Source: Pseudomonadota bacterium (lineage in GTDB: Archaea > Thermoplasmatota > SW-10-69-26 > JACQPN01 > JAJPHT01). Taken from it: 64,000 nucleotides of DNA. Of the stretch, positions 17,506 to 26,828 are shown piece by piece. Made by a program: the position numbers and the translations under genes. How positions within the stretch are numbered: the stretch's first letter is position 1; every line of letters begins with the position of its first letter. The stretch spans positions 1 through 64,000 of the forward strand of contig JAJPHT010000046.1 in assembly GCA_021325135.1 (NCBI GenBank). Reading direction: 5' to 3'. Under the pieces are notes generated by a model. The model did no database searches, was not told the origin of the DNA, and saw nothing but the letters and a program-made list of their open reading frames with translations.

Positions 17506-19032
17506 ATGCCCCGCGCCCTGCTCCTTGCCGCGCTGCTCCTCCTGCCCGCCCTGGCGGGGTGCCTGGGCGCCCAGCCCTCGGCCACCCCCGCGTCGGGCTC
17601 CGCCGCCTGCGTGGCGGGCTCCGCCGCGTGCGCCATCGTGGACGGCGCGTCCACCGTGGCGCCCAAGGAGCGGCAGGCCAACGAGCTCTCCATCGCGGTG
17701 AACCCGACGAACCCGCTCAACGTCATCGCGACGGGCAAGGACTACACGCCCGACGAGGCGGGCGACTGCACGTGGGCGGGCGTGTACGCGACGACGGACG
17801 GCGGCAAGACGTGGAAGGACCAGAACGTGCCGGGCTCCCCGTGGAAGATGCGCAGCGACCCCACGGCCGCGCAGGACCGCACTCCCTTCAGCACCTTCTG
17901 GTGCGCCACCGACCCCGTCGTGCGCTTCGGCCCCGACGGCACGGCGTACTGGGCCGTCATGCCCTACCAGTGCGACCCGGCCTCCGGCAGCAAGACCGGC
18001 GAGGGCACGCTCCCCCAGGGCGGGCTCAACGACTTCGCGTTCACGTGCAGCGCGATGTACATCCTCGTCTCCACCGACGGGGGCCTCACGTGGCCCTTGG
18101 ACAAGGCGCGGCAGATCAGCACGGGCGGCTACCTGGTCCACGACAAGGAGTGGATCGCCGTCTCGCAGGACGGCAACCGCCTCGTCTACTGCTGGGACTA
18201 CCAGGGGCTTGGCGCCACGACGCCCGACATGATGGTCCACGCGCCCGACCCCAACGAGAGCGGCGTCGTGTGCAGCGTCTCCAAGGACAAGGCCAACACG
18301 TGGAGCGACTTCGCCTTCGCGACCGCCGTGGGCGGCAGCCCCGAGGTGGACTTCGACGCCAAGGGCAAGGCGTGGATGGTCGTCACCGGCGCGGATGGCC
18401 ACTACGTGCTCTCCAGCGACGACGGCCTGAAGTGGAGCCAGCCCGTGAAGGCGGCCACGTTCAAGGACCCCAGCGCGCAGAACGCCCACGGCCGCAACGT
18501 GCTCAACGGCAGCGAGTTCCGCGTCTCCTCCTACGGCACCATCGCCGTGGACCGCGGCAACGGCACGCACGCCGGGCGCGTCTACGTGGCGTACTTCGAC
18601 TACAGCGCGGGCAACGGCGAGACGATGCTCGTCTGGAGCGACGACGGCAAGACGTGGAGCCAGCCCGTCCGCGTGAACGACGACGCGGGCAGCGCCGACC
18701 AGTTCCTCCCCGCCTTGAGCGTGGGCCCCGACGGCACGGTGGACGTCTCGTGGCAGGACCGCCGCGACGACCCCGCCAACCACCTCTTCGCGACGTACTA
18801 CGCGTACAGCCTCGACGGGGGCGCCACCTTCTCGCGCAACCAGCGCGTCAGCAGCGCGCTCTCGGACGAGCAGTACTCGCACCACCAGAACGGCGACGTC
18901 TTCCTGGGCGACTACCGCGACATGGGCTCCTCGCGCGGCTCCGCCACCATGGTGTGGGTCGACACGAGGAACCACAAGGCCGATGCCTTCGTGGCGACGG
19001 TGCCGCGGCCCTCGGCGGACGCCGCGCGGTGA
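17506..19032 (+). CDS. BNR/sialidase-fold lipoprotein (close paralogue of 51326-52858)
   Basis: LPALAGC lipobox; TTDGGKTWKD, STDGGLTWP, SDDGLKWSQ, SDDGKTWSQ; KDYTPDEAGDC shared with the paralogue. Confidence 0.88.
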   Translation: MPRALLLAALLLLPALAGCLGAQPSATPASGSAACVAGSAACAIVDGASTVAPKERQANELSIAVNPTNPLNVIATGKDYTPDEAGDCTWAGVYATTDGGKTWKDQNVPGSPWKMRSDPTAAQDRTPFSTFWCATDPVVRFGPDGTAYWAVMPYQCDPASGSKTGEGTLPQGGLNDFAFTCSAMYILVSTDGGLTWPLDKARQISTGGYLVHDKEWIAVSQDGNRLVYCWDYQGLGATTPDMMVHAPDPNESGVVCSVSKDKANTWSDFAFATAVGGSPEVDFDAKGKAWMVVTGADGHYVLSSDDGLKWSQPVKAATFKDPSAQNAHGRNVLNGSEFRVSSYGTIAVDRGNGTHAGRVYVAYFDYSAGNGETMLVWSDDGKTWSQPVRVNDDAGSADQFLPALSVGPDGTVDVSWQDRRDDPANHLFATYYAYSLDGGATFSRNQRVSSALSDEQYSHHQNGDVFLGDYRDMGSSRGSATMVWVDTRNHKADAFVATVPRPSADAAR

Positions 19033-19167
19033 GGGCCTCGCTCCGGATCGCCGCTGCCGGCTCGCGTGTGGTGAAGGACGAGCGCTCCACGGTCTCGCAT
19101 CCGCGGCCCCCTGAAACCCCGTTGCAGTCGGGTACCGTCCAACTGAATCAAGCGCATTGCGGGTTCT

Positions 19168-20472
19168 GTGTCCAAATCAGGTCGGACCGACCAGTCAAAT
19201 TCCCGCTCGGCACCCACTCAGGATACGCTTTGCGAGCAAGACGCGTTCCGTGGAGACGAAGAATCTCACCGAGTAGTTCCAGTGGAAGTTGAAGTTCTCC
19301 CTGCGCGCGAGAATTCTCTGCAAGAGTGGCCGACGATACCGGCAGAGCTTAAGGCGGAGGGCAAACCTTGGCTTAGAGTCCTGATGCCCGAGACTTTCAA
19401 CTCAGCGCTGCCTGGCGAGCAACAGTCGATTCGCCGCGGAGCTTGGGTGGACGCATTGCCGGAGCCTGGGTCCGTAGTAGTGCGCGTCGGCGACTCTGCT
19501 TCACTGCTTCGCGACCTCGCGCCGGAATCGGTCGATTGCGTGATTACCAGCCCCCCATATTGGGGTCATCGCGACTATTCGGCAGGTGGCATTGGACAGG
19601 AGCCGACCGTCCAGGGCTATGTGGAGGCATTGCTCTCAGTTTTCGAGCCGCTTCAGAAGGCGCTCAAACCGACGGGATCATTCTGGCTCAACCTCGGTGA
19701 CACATATCGAAGCAAGCGGCTGCAGGGGATACCTTGGCGAGTGGCCATAGCGATGGTGGATGAACAAGACTGGATTCTTCGCAACGATGTTATTTGGAAC
19801 AAGGTGAAAGGATCGCCAGACAACGCGAAGGACAAGCTTCGCAATCTGCACGAGCACATCTTTCATTTTGTGAAGGACCCAAAGAAAGCATACTACGACG
19901 TTGACGCAATTCGCAGGCCGCCTCGGGCGGCTACGGAGCGAAACGGCAAGGTTCAGTCCGCAACCGGCGTTAGTGGAACAAGATACCGTCGCCAAATCGA
20001 GCTCTCCACCGTCCTTTCGGAAACGGAGAAGGTGGCCGCGATGAGCGCTCTAGATGAGATGATGCAAAGCGTCAAAGCGGGGGAGATATCCGACTTTCGA
20101 ATGGTCATTCGTGGAGTCCATCGAGTCACTCACTCGGACTCGGTTCGGCTCTCAGGGCGCGCCAAGGAACTCGCCGACCGAGGTTTCTACTTCCTCAAGT
20201 ATCATCCAAAAGGAGCGAAACCATCGGACATCTGGGAGATTATTCCCGAAGACACACACGGAAGGGAAGCCCACTATGCTGCCTACCCCGAAGCGCTCTG
20301 CGAGATTCCAATTCAGGCAACGTGCCCTCCGGATGGCCTCGTGCTTGATCCCTTCCTCGGTACGGGTACAACACTTGTCGTAGCAAAGCGGTTGGGTCGC
20401 CGTGCGCTCGGTATTGACATCTCCAAAGAGTATGCAGCAATTGCAGAAGCCCGCATCAAAGAGGTTGCATGA
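19168..20472 (+). CDS. DNA methyltransferase (SPPY-type, N4-cytosine/N6-adenine class) of a type II RM system
   Basis: CVITSPPYWGHRDY catalytic motif; GTGTTLVVAKRLGRRALGIDISKEY SAM-binding region; GTG start; lower-GC region. Confidence 0.92.
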   Translation: MSKSGRTDQSNSRSAPTQDTLCEQDAFRGDEESHRVVPVEVEVLPARENSLQEWPTIPAELKAEGKPWLRVLMPETFNSALPGEQQSIRRGAWVDALPEPGSVVVRVGDSASLLRDLAPESVDCVITSPPYWGHRDYSAGGIGQEPTVQGYVEALLSVFEPLQKALKPTGSFWLNLGDTYRSKRLQGIPWRVAIAMVDEQDWILRNDVIWNKVKGSPDNAKDKLRNLHEHIFHFVKDPKKAYYDVDAIRRPPRAATERNGKVQSATGVSGTRYRRQIELSTVLSETEKVAAMSALDEMMQSVKAGEISDFRMVIRGVHRVTHSDSVRLSGRAKELADRGFYFLKYHPKGAKPSDIWEIIPEDTHGREAHYAAYPEALCEIPIQATCPPDGLVLDPFLGTGTTLVVAKRLGRRALGIDISKEYAAIAEARIKEVA

Positions 20473-21317
20473 GTCGCGTCCTCGAGCTCTTTGGTGAGCC
20501 TACGTCAAGGAGCGGCCCTCATTGGGCAGCCCTCACAACGGGGCAAATTTGCCCGTTCACGAGGACGAAGTGCTTTAAGGTCCGCAAGAGCGATCCGACA
20601 ATATCCATCGGTTCGTGCACAGTCGGCTACGGAGTGGATGAAAATCCCGGGATCGTTTGCCCCAACCGATTTCTTGAGAGAGATAGGATATTCCTGGACT
20701 CAATCCATCTGTTGACTTCGCATGAGCCAGGCAACGACTTGCACGTTATTCCTGAGACCGCTGTGCCCGGTGGGAGCATCGATTATTTCCTAGTTTCTGC
20801 TCGCCGCGGCAAAGTCCAGGATTTTGTCGGAATCGAAGTCCAAGGCCTCGACACAACCGGAACTGTCTGGCCCGAAAGAGAACGTTTCCTTCGGGACCTT
20901 GAACTACCGCATGACAAAGTCGCAGCCAAGAGCGACAAGCCGTTCGGTATCAATTGGAAGATGTCAGCGAAAACGATTCTAGTCCAGCTGCATCACAAAA
21001 TCGAAACTTTCGAACACATTGGCAAGAAGCTCGTCCTCGCCGATCAGGACATCCTTTATGATTACATGCGTCGAGAGTTCTCGTTTGACCATGTAGCCAA
21101 CGAGGCTCGTCTCGGTGACTCGATGCACTTCCACAATTATGCGCTCACAGTGCACCAAGGCGAATTCCGGCTAGAGTTGGCTTCTCGCAAGAGCACCGAC
21201 GCGGCGGGTGTAGCCAGGTGCCTTGGCCTTCAGAGTGAAGCTCGCGTTGAGCTTTCGTATTTCGTGGAAAAGCTCGAAGCGGCCTTAACTCCCCAGAACC
21301 GGTTATCGTTGCGATGA
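20469..21317 (+). CDS. NotI-like type II restriction endonuclease
   Basis: Four Cys arranged ICPFTRTKCFK...SIGSC...IVCPN (Cys4 site as in NotI); IDYFLVSAR...FVGIEVQ fits D-x(n)-ExQ; ATGA overlap with the methyltransferase. Confidence 0.78.
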   Translation: MSRVLELFGEPTSRSGPHWAALTTGQICPFTRTKCFKVRKSDPTISIGSCTVGYGVDENPGIVCPNRFLERDRIFLDSIHLLTSHEPGNDLHVIPETAVPGGSIDYFLVSARRGKVQDFVGIEVQGLDTTGTVWPERERFLRDLELPHDKVAAKSDKPFGINWKMSAKTILVQLHHKIETFEHIGKKLVLADQDILYDYMRREFSFDHVANEARLGDSMHFHNYALTVHQGEFRLELASRKSTDAAGVARCLGLQSEARVELSYFVEKLEAALTPQNRLSLR

Positions 21318-21587
21318 ATGATGGGCCATAATAACGCAAAATAGCTTGTCCATTCATGACTCCACAAAAATACGTCTCCGCAGGATTATTGGGCGGCGGT
21401 GTTTCACGGCAGTACGCGCAACTGGTCGCTGCTGCCCCTTCCTCCCTTTCTCCGTGCCAAACCACCAGATCCTCGGACCTCGGCACAACCGCCGGGGATT
21501 CGGCATGGACGGGGGGCCTCGGGCGAGGGGGATTCTGCAACACCGTCAAGCCCTGCGATCGCGCCAGGCCGGTCGCGCGCGGTCCCC

Positions 21588-22664
21588 TCACGACGCGCGC
21601 CGCGGGCTGGCGAAGAGGCGCACCTCGCGCCCCACGCGCTCGCGCTGCACCTGCCCCTCGCGGGCGAGGCGCGCGACGTGGTAGTGCACCAGCGTGGGGC
21701 GCTTCGCCAAGGCGTCCGCGATGGCGGCGTTGGTCATGCCGGGGTGCTCCTCGACGTACTGGAGCACCTGCGCGACCAGCGGGGGCTGCCCCGAGCGGGG
21801 GCGCGCGTCGGAGGCCCAGAAGCGGCGCAGGCGGCCGTCCGTCGTGGAGCGCACGTAGCCGTGCCGCTGGAGGACCGCCAGGTGGTGGAGGAGCGCGCCG
21901 TTGCGCAGGCCGGTGGCGCGCTTGAGGCCGGCGAGGTTCGCGCCGGGCTCGCGCTGCACCTCGCGGAACACGCGCAGCCGGCGCGCGTTGTCCAGCGCGT
22001 CGCCCGCCGCGAGGCGCGTGTAGAGCGGCGCGAGCAGCGCGGCGAGCCACCGGCGCAGGCGGGGCCACGCGTGGATCGCGGTGTGCGCGCCCGCGCCCAG
22101 GACCACCGTCGCGGCGAGGGCCGTCGTGACGGCGACCGCCTCGGGGCCGGGCCCAACGGGGGGAGGCGGCGCGACGGCCGACGGGGGCGCCGCCGCGGCG
22201 GGCGCGGAGACCTCGGGAGGGAGCGCCTCGGGCGGAGGGCGCGGCGTCCACGCCAGCGCGACGCCCGCAGCGCCGGGCGGGGGCGCAGGCTCGGAGGGGG
22301 ACGAGTCCGGCGGAGCGGCGAAGGGCGTCTCGGCCGGGAGCGCCTGCACAGGGGGCGCCTCGGTGGGGGGCCCCTCGACGGGGGGCTCGCCGGTGGTGGG
22401 GGCCGCGTCCACGAGGGCCTCCGGCTGCGCGACGGGGGCCGGAGCGGAGGGAACGGGAGCGGCGGGCGGAGGGGGCTCAGGGGGAAGCTGCGGGGGCGGG
22501 GCCTTGGAAGGAGGGGGGATCGGCGGCGGCGCGGGGTCGCCGTCGTGGAGGCGATGCCAGCCCCAGGCGTTTCCCTGGGGCTCCTTGGCCGGGGGCTGGT
22601 CCGCGAGGGCGAAGCCCGCCAGGGAGAGGCACGTCACGAGGATAAGGAGGGCCTGGGGACCCAC
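21588..22664 (-). CDS. Membrane-anchored, Pro-rich, double winged-helix regulator
   Basis: GTG start VGPQALLILVTCLSLAGFALA, about 100 aa Pro-rich stretch, second TM, C-terminal tandem wHTH (HHLAVLQRHGYVR..., HYHVARLAREGQVQRE). Confidence 0.75.
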   Translation of the reverse strand: MGPQALLILVTCLSLAGFALADQPPAKEPQGNAWGWHRLHDGDPAPPPIPPPSKAPPPQLPPEPPPPAAPVPSAPAPVAQPEALVDAAPTTGEPPVEGPPTEAPPVQALPAETPFAAPPDSSPSEPAPPPGAAGVALAWTPRPPPEALPPEVSAPAAAAPPSAVAPPPPVGPGPEAVAVTTALAATVVLGAGAHTAIHAWPRLRRWLAALLAPLYTRLAAGDALDNARRLRVFREVQREPGANLAGLKRATGLRNGALLHHLAVLQRHGYVRSTTDGRLRRFWASDARPRSGQPPLVAQVLQYVEEHPGMTNAAIADALAKRPTLVHYHVARLAREGQVQRERVGREVRLFASPRRAS

Positions 22665-22791
22665 GGGGCCCCCGATGCCACGCCCGGAGCATGACCGGCG
22701 CCGGTTTTCCGGAAGCGCACGCGGCGCCAGAAGGACCCCACGATCCAAGTCGCTCCAGCGAGGGTATGCCCCTCCGCGGCGAGGACCGCCC

Positions 22792-22983
22792 ATGCGCTCG
22801 ATCGTGGAGACCCTGCTCGTGGACGAGACCTTGAAGCACATGCCCCCCGAGGGCGGCAGCGGCGCCTACACCAACGCGCACCTGGAGCGCGTCGCGATCC
22901 GTCACCTGTTCGGGCAACGGGGGGCCGACTTCGCGGACGCGCTGATGCGCGCGGCGGAGGAGCGGCGGATCAGGCGATCTTGA
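22792..22983 (+). CDS. Small protein (63 aa)
   Basis: MRSIVETLLVDETLKHMPPEGGSGAYTNAHLERVAIRHLFGQRGADFADALMRAAEERRIRRS; 3' end overlaps carA 3' end. Confidence 0.5.
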   Translation: MRSIVETLLVDETLKHMPPEGGSGAYTNAHLERVAIRHLFGQRGADFADALMRAAEERRIRRS

Positions 22984-24112
22984 CGGCCCGGAACCCCGCG
23001 TCCGCGGATTCGGTGGGCGTGCCCTTGCCGCCGCGCTCCAGCCACATCTTGTAGCGGTCGAAGAGGAACTCGGTGTCCTTGGGGCCCGGGCACGCCTCGG
23101 GGTGATATTGGGAGGATAGCACCGGCAGCTTGCGGTGGCGCAGGCCCTCCACGGTGCCGTCGTTGGCGTTGACCTCGGTGATGAGCACGTCCGCGGGGCA
23201 GGAGGCGGGGTCCACCGCGAAGCCGTGGTTCTGCGAGGTGATGTAGACGCGGCCCGTCTCCAGGTTCTTCACGGGCTGGTTCGCGCCGCGGTGGCCGAAC
23301 TTCAGCTTGTACGTCTTGAGTCCGTAGGCCAGCGCGAGGAGCTGGTGGCCCAGGCAGATGCCCTGGGTGGGGTACTTCTCCATGAGGTCGCGCAGCGTGG
23401 GCAGCGTGTGGCGCACGATGTCCGGGTGCGCGGGGTCGCCGGGGCCGTTGGACATGAAGATGCCGTCGATGCGCAGCGCCTCGATCTCGCTGGCGGTCGC
23501 GTCCCACGGCACCTGGTAGACGGTGCCGAAGCGCGCCGCGAGGTTGCGCACGATGTTCTGCTTGACGCCGGTGTCCACCAGCGCGACCTTGCCTTCGCCG
23601 CGCCCCTTGACGGGCGTGATCTCCTTGACGCTCACGAGGTCGACGAGGTTCTCCTTGTCGGGGAACGGCATCGTCTGGACCTTGCGCAGGATCTCGCCGG
23701 TGCTGAGGGTGTCCTCGGTGGTGATGCAGGCGCGCAGGACGCCGCGGCTGCGCGTCTTGATGGTGAGCGCGCGCGTGTCGACGCCCTCGATGCCGGGGAT
23801 GCCGTGCTGCACGAGGAAGTCGTGGAGCGTCGTCCGGGACTGGCGGTGGCTGGGGTGGCGCGACCACTCGCGCACGACGCAGCCCCACGCCCACACCTTG
23901 TCCGACTCGTTGGCTTCGGCGCTGACGCCGTAGTTGCCGATGAGCGGGTAGGTGAACATGAGGATCTGGCCGGCGTAGGAGGGGTCCGTGAGGGCCTCCT
24001 GGTAGCCGGTCATCCCCGTGGTGAACACCAATTCTCCGAAGCGGGTGCCTCGGGCGCCGAACGCCTGGCCTTCGATCACGGTGCCGTCTTCGAGGATGAG
24101 GCGCGCCGTCAT
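22970..24112 (-). CDS. carA: Carbamoyl-phosphate synthase small subunit
   Basis: MTARLILEDGTVIEGQAFGA, FMSNGPGDPAHPDIV, GICLGHQLLALAYG. Confidence 0.96.
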   Translation of the reverse strand: MTARLILEDGTVIEGQAFGARGTRFGELVFTTGMTGYQEALTDPSYAGQILMFTYPLIGNYGVSAEANESDKVWAWGCVVREWSRHPSHRQSRTTLHDFLVQHGIPGIEGVDTRALTIKTRSRGVLRACITTEDTLSTGEILRKVQTMPFPDKENLVDLVSVKEITPVKGRGEGKVALVDTGVKQNIVRNLAARFGTVYQVPWDATASEIEALRIDGIFMSNGPGDPAHPDIVRHTLPTLRDLMEKYPTQGICLGHQLLALAYGLKTYKLKFGHRGANQPVKNLETGRVYITSQNHGFAVDPASCPADVLITEVNANDGTVEGLRHRKLPVLSSQYHPEACPGPKDTEFLFDRYKMWLERGGKGTPTESADAGFRAVKIA

Positions 24113-24228
24113 GTCCGGGGGACCCTGCGCCCATGAGGGGCACCCCTACTTGAGCGTATCCCGCGCGCTTCGTCTTCCTTCCACTGGAGGATCGACGGTT
24201 GGAGTCGCGCGTGTCCGGTTTTGGACAC
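24113..24228 (-). promoter_or_regulatory. carA promoter/operator region (GTGTCC-N6-GGACAC at 24211-24228; TATA-like element near 24143-24155)
   Basis: Ungapped similarity to the carB upstream region at identical distance from the start. Confidence 0.65.
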
Positions 24229-24263
24229 AGGCTCGTCGCGCGCGCCGCAGCGCGCGCACTCAT

Positions 24264-24350
24264 GGGGGTTTCAGGGGGCGAAGCCCCCTGACGTGAAGTC
24301 GTCTGACCAGAGAAACGAGACGTCAGGGGGCTTCGCCCCCTGAAACCCCC
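24264..24350. repeat. Dispersed palindromic repeat family R2, copy a (perfect 31-bp arms, 25-nt loop)
   Basis: gggggtttcagggggcgaagccccctgacgt / acgtcagggggcttcgccccctgaaaccccc; flanked by agggtcgccgcgctgcggcgcgg shared with copy b. Confidence 0.95.
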
Positions 24351-24399
24351 TAGGGTCGCCGCGCTGCGGCGCGGCGGAGACGACTCTCCATGGATCAGA

Positions 24400-24900
24400 T
24401 CACGAGATTACGACGCTCTTGATCCCGTGCCCTTCGCGGATCTCCGAGATGGCGTCCATGGGGACCTGCGCTTCGGTGATGACGTAGAGGCGGGGCTCCT
24501 CGACGAGGTCGGGGTCGTCGACGATGGCCTGGCGGATGCTGATGCCGCGCTTGGAGATGACGGTGGCGACGTGGGCGAGGATGCCCGGCTCGCGGGCGTC
24601 GCTGGGGACGATCTCGATGACGCCCCATTTCAGCGTGGGCGCGACGTCCTTGAGGAGGCCGGTGGGCTGGAGGCGGGAGTAGACCTTCTGCAGGTCGGGC
24701 TCGCGGCGGATGGTGTCCACCGTGGCGGCGATGATGCGGCGGTCCACGCCGCACGCGCGCGCGAGGGCCGTGTCGCTGATGGCGACGTTGCCGCTGTAGA
24801 CGCCGTCCTGCCGGACCGAGAGGCCTTGGGCGAGGAGCGTCTGCGCGACGCGGCTCTGGGCGGGGAAGCGTTGGAAATACCGCGTGAGAAGGTCCCACAT
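24400..24900 (-). CDS. HTH plus ACT-domain amino-acid-responsive regulator
   Basis: C-terminal SDAREPGILAHVATVISKRGISIRQAIVDDPDLVEEPRLYVITEAQVP (ACT); divergent from the aromatic operon. Confidence 0.75.
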   Translation of the reverse strand: MWDLLTRYFQRFPAQSRVAQTLLAQGLSVRQDGVYSGNVAISDTALARACGVDRRIIAATVDTIRREPDLQKVYSRLQPTGLLKDVAPTLKWGVIEIVPSDAREPGILAHVATVISKRGISIRQAIVDDPDLVEEPRLYVITEAQVPMDAISEIREGHGIKSVVIS

Positions 24901-25028
24901 GGCGCTGCCTGATTCTGCGCATCAGGGCATCAACCTTTTCCCAATTCCGCGTTTCTGTGGAATGCTGATGCCCAAGGTTGGGGAGCAATGCCTTGATATG
25001 GTGGAACACATACCGATCTCGACATTCC

Positions 25029-25829
25029 ATGACAGACCTTGGCAAGCGCCTGCGGCTGCGCCGTCTGCTGGGCCCCGACGGCAAGGGCGTCATCGTCCCC
25101 ATGGACCACGGCGTGAGCGACGGCCCCCTCCCCGGCCTGGAGCGCCCTTCGGACACCGCGGCCGCGGTGGCGCGCGGCGGGGCCGACAGCGTCGTTGTTC
25201 ACAAGGGGCTCGTGCGCGGCATCGCGGGCAGCCTCGCGGGCCTGGGCGTGTGGCTCCACGTGAGCGCGAGCACCGGCCTCAACCCGGACCCCAACGACAA
25301 GCGCGTCGTAGCCACGGTGGAGGAGGCGCTGCGCCTGGGCGCGGACGGCCTCTCCGTCCACGTCAACGTGGGGAGCCCGCAGGAGAGCCGCATGATCGAG
25401 GACATGGGGCGCCTCTCGGGCGAGTGCGACCGCCTCGGCCTCCCCCTTCTCGCCATGATGTACCCGCGCGGCCACGAGATCCGCGACCCCCACGACCTCA
25501 AGCTCGTGAAGAAGGTCGCGCGCCTGGGCTACGAGCTGGGCGCCGACGTGCTGAAGGTCCCCTACACGGGGAGCCCCGACACGTTCCGCGAGGTCGTCGC
25601 GTGCGTCGACGTGCCCGTGGTCATCAGCGGCGGCGCCAAGGCCGACACGGACCGCGCGTTCCTCCAGATGGTCGCGGGCTCGCTCGCGGCAGGGGGCTCG
25701 GGCGTCTCGGTGGGCCGGAACCTGTGGCAGCACCACGACCCCTCGGCCATGACCCGCGCGGTGACGAGCCTCGTGCACGGCAAGTCGACCCTGGACGACG
25801 CCCTCGCCGACTTGGGGAAGCCCCGTTGA
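25029..25829 (+). CDS. 2-amino-3,7-dideoxy-D-threo-hept-6-ulosonate (ADH) synthase, archaeal class I aldolase family
   Basis: VIVPMDHGVSDGPLPGL, LLAMMYPRG, VLKVPYTGS, GSGVSVGRNLWQHHDP. Confidence 0.9.
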   Translation: MTDLGKRLRLRRLLGPDGKGVIVPMDHGVSDGPLPGLERPSDTAAAVARGGADSVVVHKGLVRGIAGSLAGLGVWLHVSASTGLNPDPNDKRVVATVEEALRLGADGLSVHVNVGSPQESRMIEDMGRLSGECDRLGLPLLAMMYPRGHEIRDPHDLKLVKKVARLGYELGADVLKVPYTGSPDTFREVVACVDVPVVISGGAKADTDRAFLQMVAGSLAAGGSGVSVGRNLWQHHDPSAMTRAVTSLVHGKSTLDDALADLGKPR

Positions 25830-26827
25830 TAGAGCGCGTCTGGGTCCTCCTGCCCGCCAAGGGCGCCAAGCCCGCCATGACCGCGGCGCTGGAGGCGGGC
25901 TTCGCCACCTTCGTCGCGGAGGGCGAGGCGCCCGAAGGGCTCGCGCGCGTCCGCGTGCTGCGCCTCGACGGGTCGGGCCTCCACGAGGGCGATCGCCTGG
26001 TGGCGCCGCGCGTGGAGATCCGGACTCCCGAAGACCAGGCGAAGGCGCTCCAGATGGCCGGCCGCCACGAGGCGGTCTACGTCGATGCGCGCGACTGGCG
26101 CGTCATCCCCCACGAGAACCTCATCGCCGCGTACCGTCGCAAGGGCACGCGCCTCATCGCCCGCGCGGCCGACGCGCAGGACGCGAAGCTCCTCCTGGAG
26201 ACCTTGGAGTCGGGCGTCGACGCCGCGCTCCTCCCCGCCGAGCACGCCCGCGCCGCGGCCGACCTCCTCAGGGGCGCCAGCCAGGAGACGCTCGTGGAGG
26301 CGCGCGTCACCGCCGTCCGCCCCGTGGGCGTCGGCGACCGCGCGTGCCTCGACACCGCGAGCCTCCTGGCCGAGGACGAAGGGGTCCTCTGCGGCAACGC
26401 CAGCGGCGGCCTCTTCCTCGTCGCGTCCGAGGCGCGCGAGAGCGGCTACGTCGCGGCGCGCCCCTTCCGCGTGAACGCCGGCGCCGTCCACGCCTACGTG
26501 CTGTCACCCGGGGGCCGCACGCGATATCTTTCCGAATTGAAGGCCGGCGACGAGGTGCTTGCCGTGGGCCGCTCCGGCCACGCGCGCCGGGTCATCCTGG
26601 GCCGCGTCAAGATCGAGCGCCGCCCCCTCCTCCTGGTGGAGGCCGAGACGCCCGAGGGGCGCCGCGTCGCGACCCTGGTGCAGAACGCCGAGACCATCCG
26701 CCTCGTGGGGCCCCAGGGGACGAAGAGCGTCGTGGAGATCGCTCCGGGGGACGTCGTCCTGGTGCGGCTCGACACGGGCGGGCGCCACTTCGGCATGAGC
26801 GTGGACGAGACCGTCGTGGAGCGATAG
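25826..26827 (+). CDS. 3-dehydroquinate synthase II
   Basis: VYVDARDWRVIPHENLIA, GVLCGNASGGLFLVASEARESGYVAARPFRVNAGAVHAYVLSPGGRTRYLSEL; TTG start overlapping the previous stop. Confidence 0.92.
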   Translation: MIERVWVLLPAKGAKPAMTAALEAGFATFVAEGEAPEGLARVRVLRLDGSGLHEGDRLVAPRVEIRTPEDQAKALQMAGRHEAVYVDARDWRVIPHENLIAAYRRKGTRLIARAADAQDAKLLLETLESGVDAALLPAEHARAAADLLRGASQETLVEARVTAVRPVGVGDRACLDTASLLAEDEGVLCGNASGGLFLVASEARESGYVAARPFRVNAGAVHAYVLSPGGRTRYLSELKAGDEVLAVGRSGHARRVILGRVKIERRPLLLVEAETPEGRRVATLVQNAETIRLVGPQGTKSVVEIAPGDVVLVRLDTGGRHFGMSVDETVVER

Positions 26828-26828
26828 C

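Noticed and set aside
19167-19184. GTGTCC-N6-GGTCGG resembling the car operator
   Set aside because: Coincides with the GTG start of the methyltransferase and the right half-site matches poorly; likely chance.
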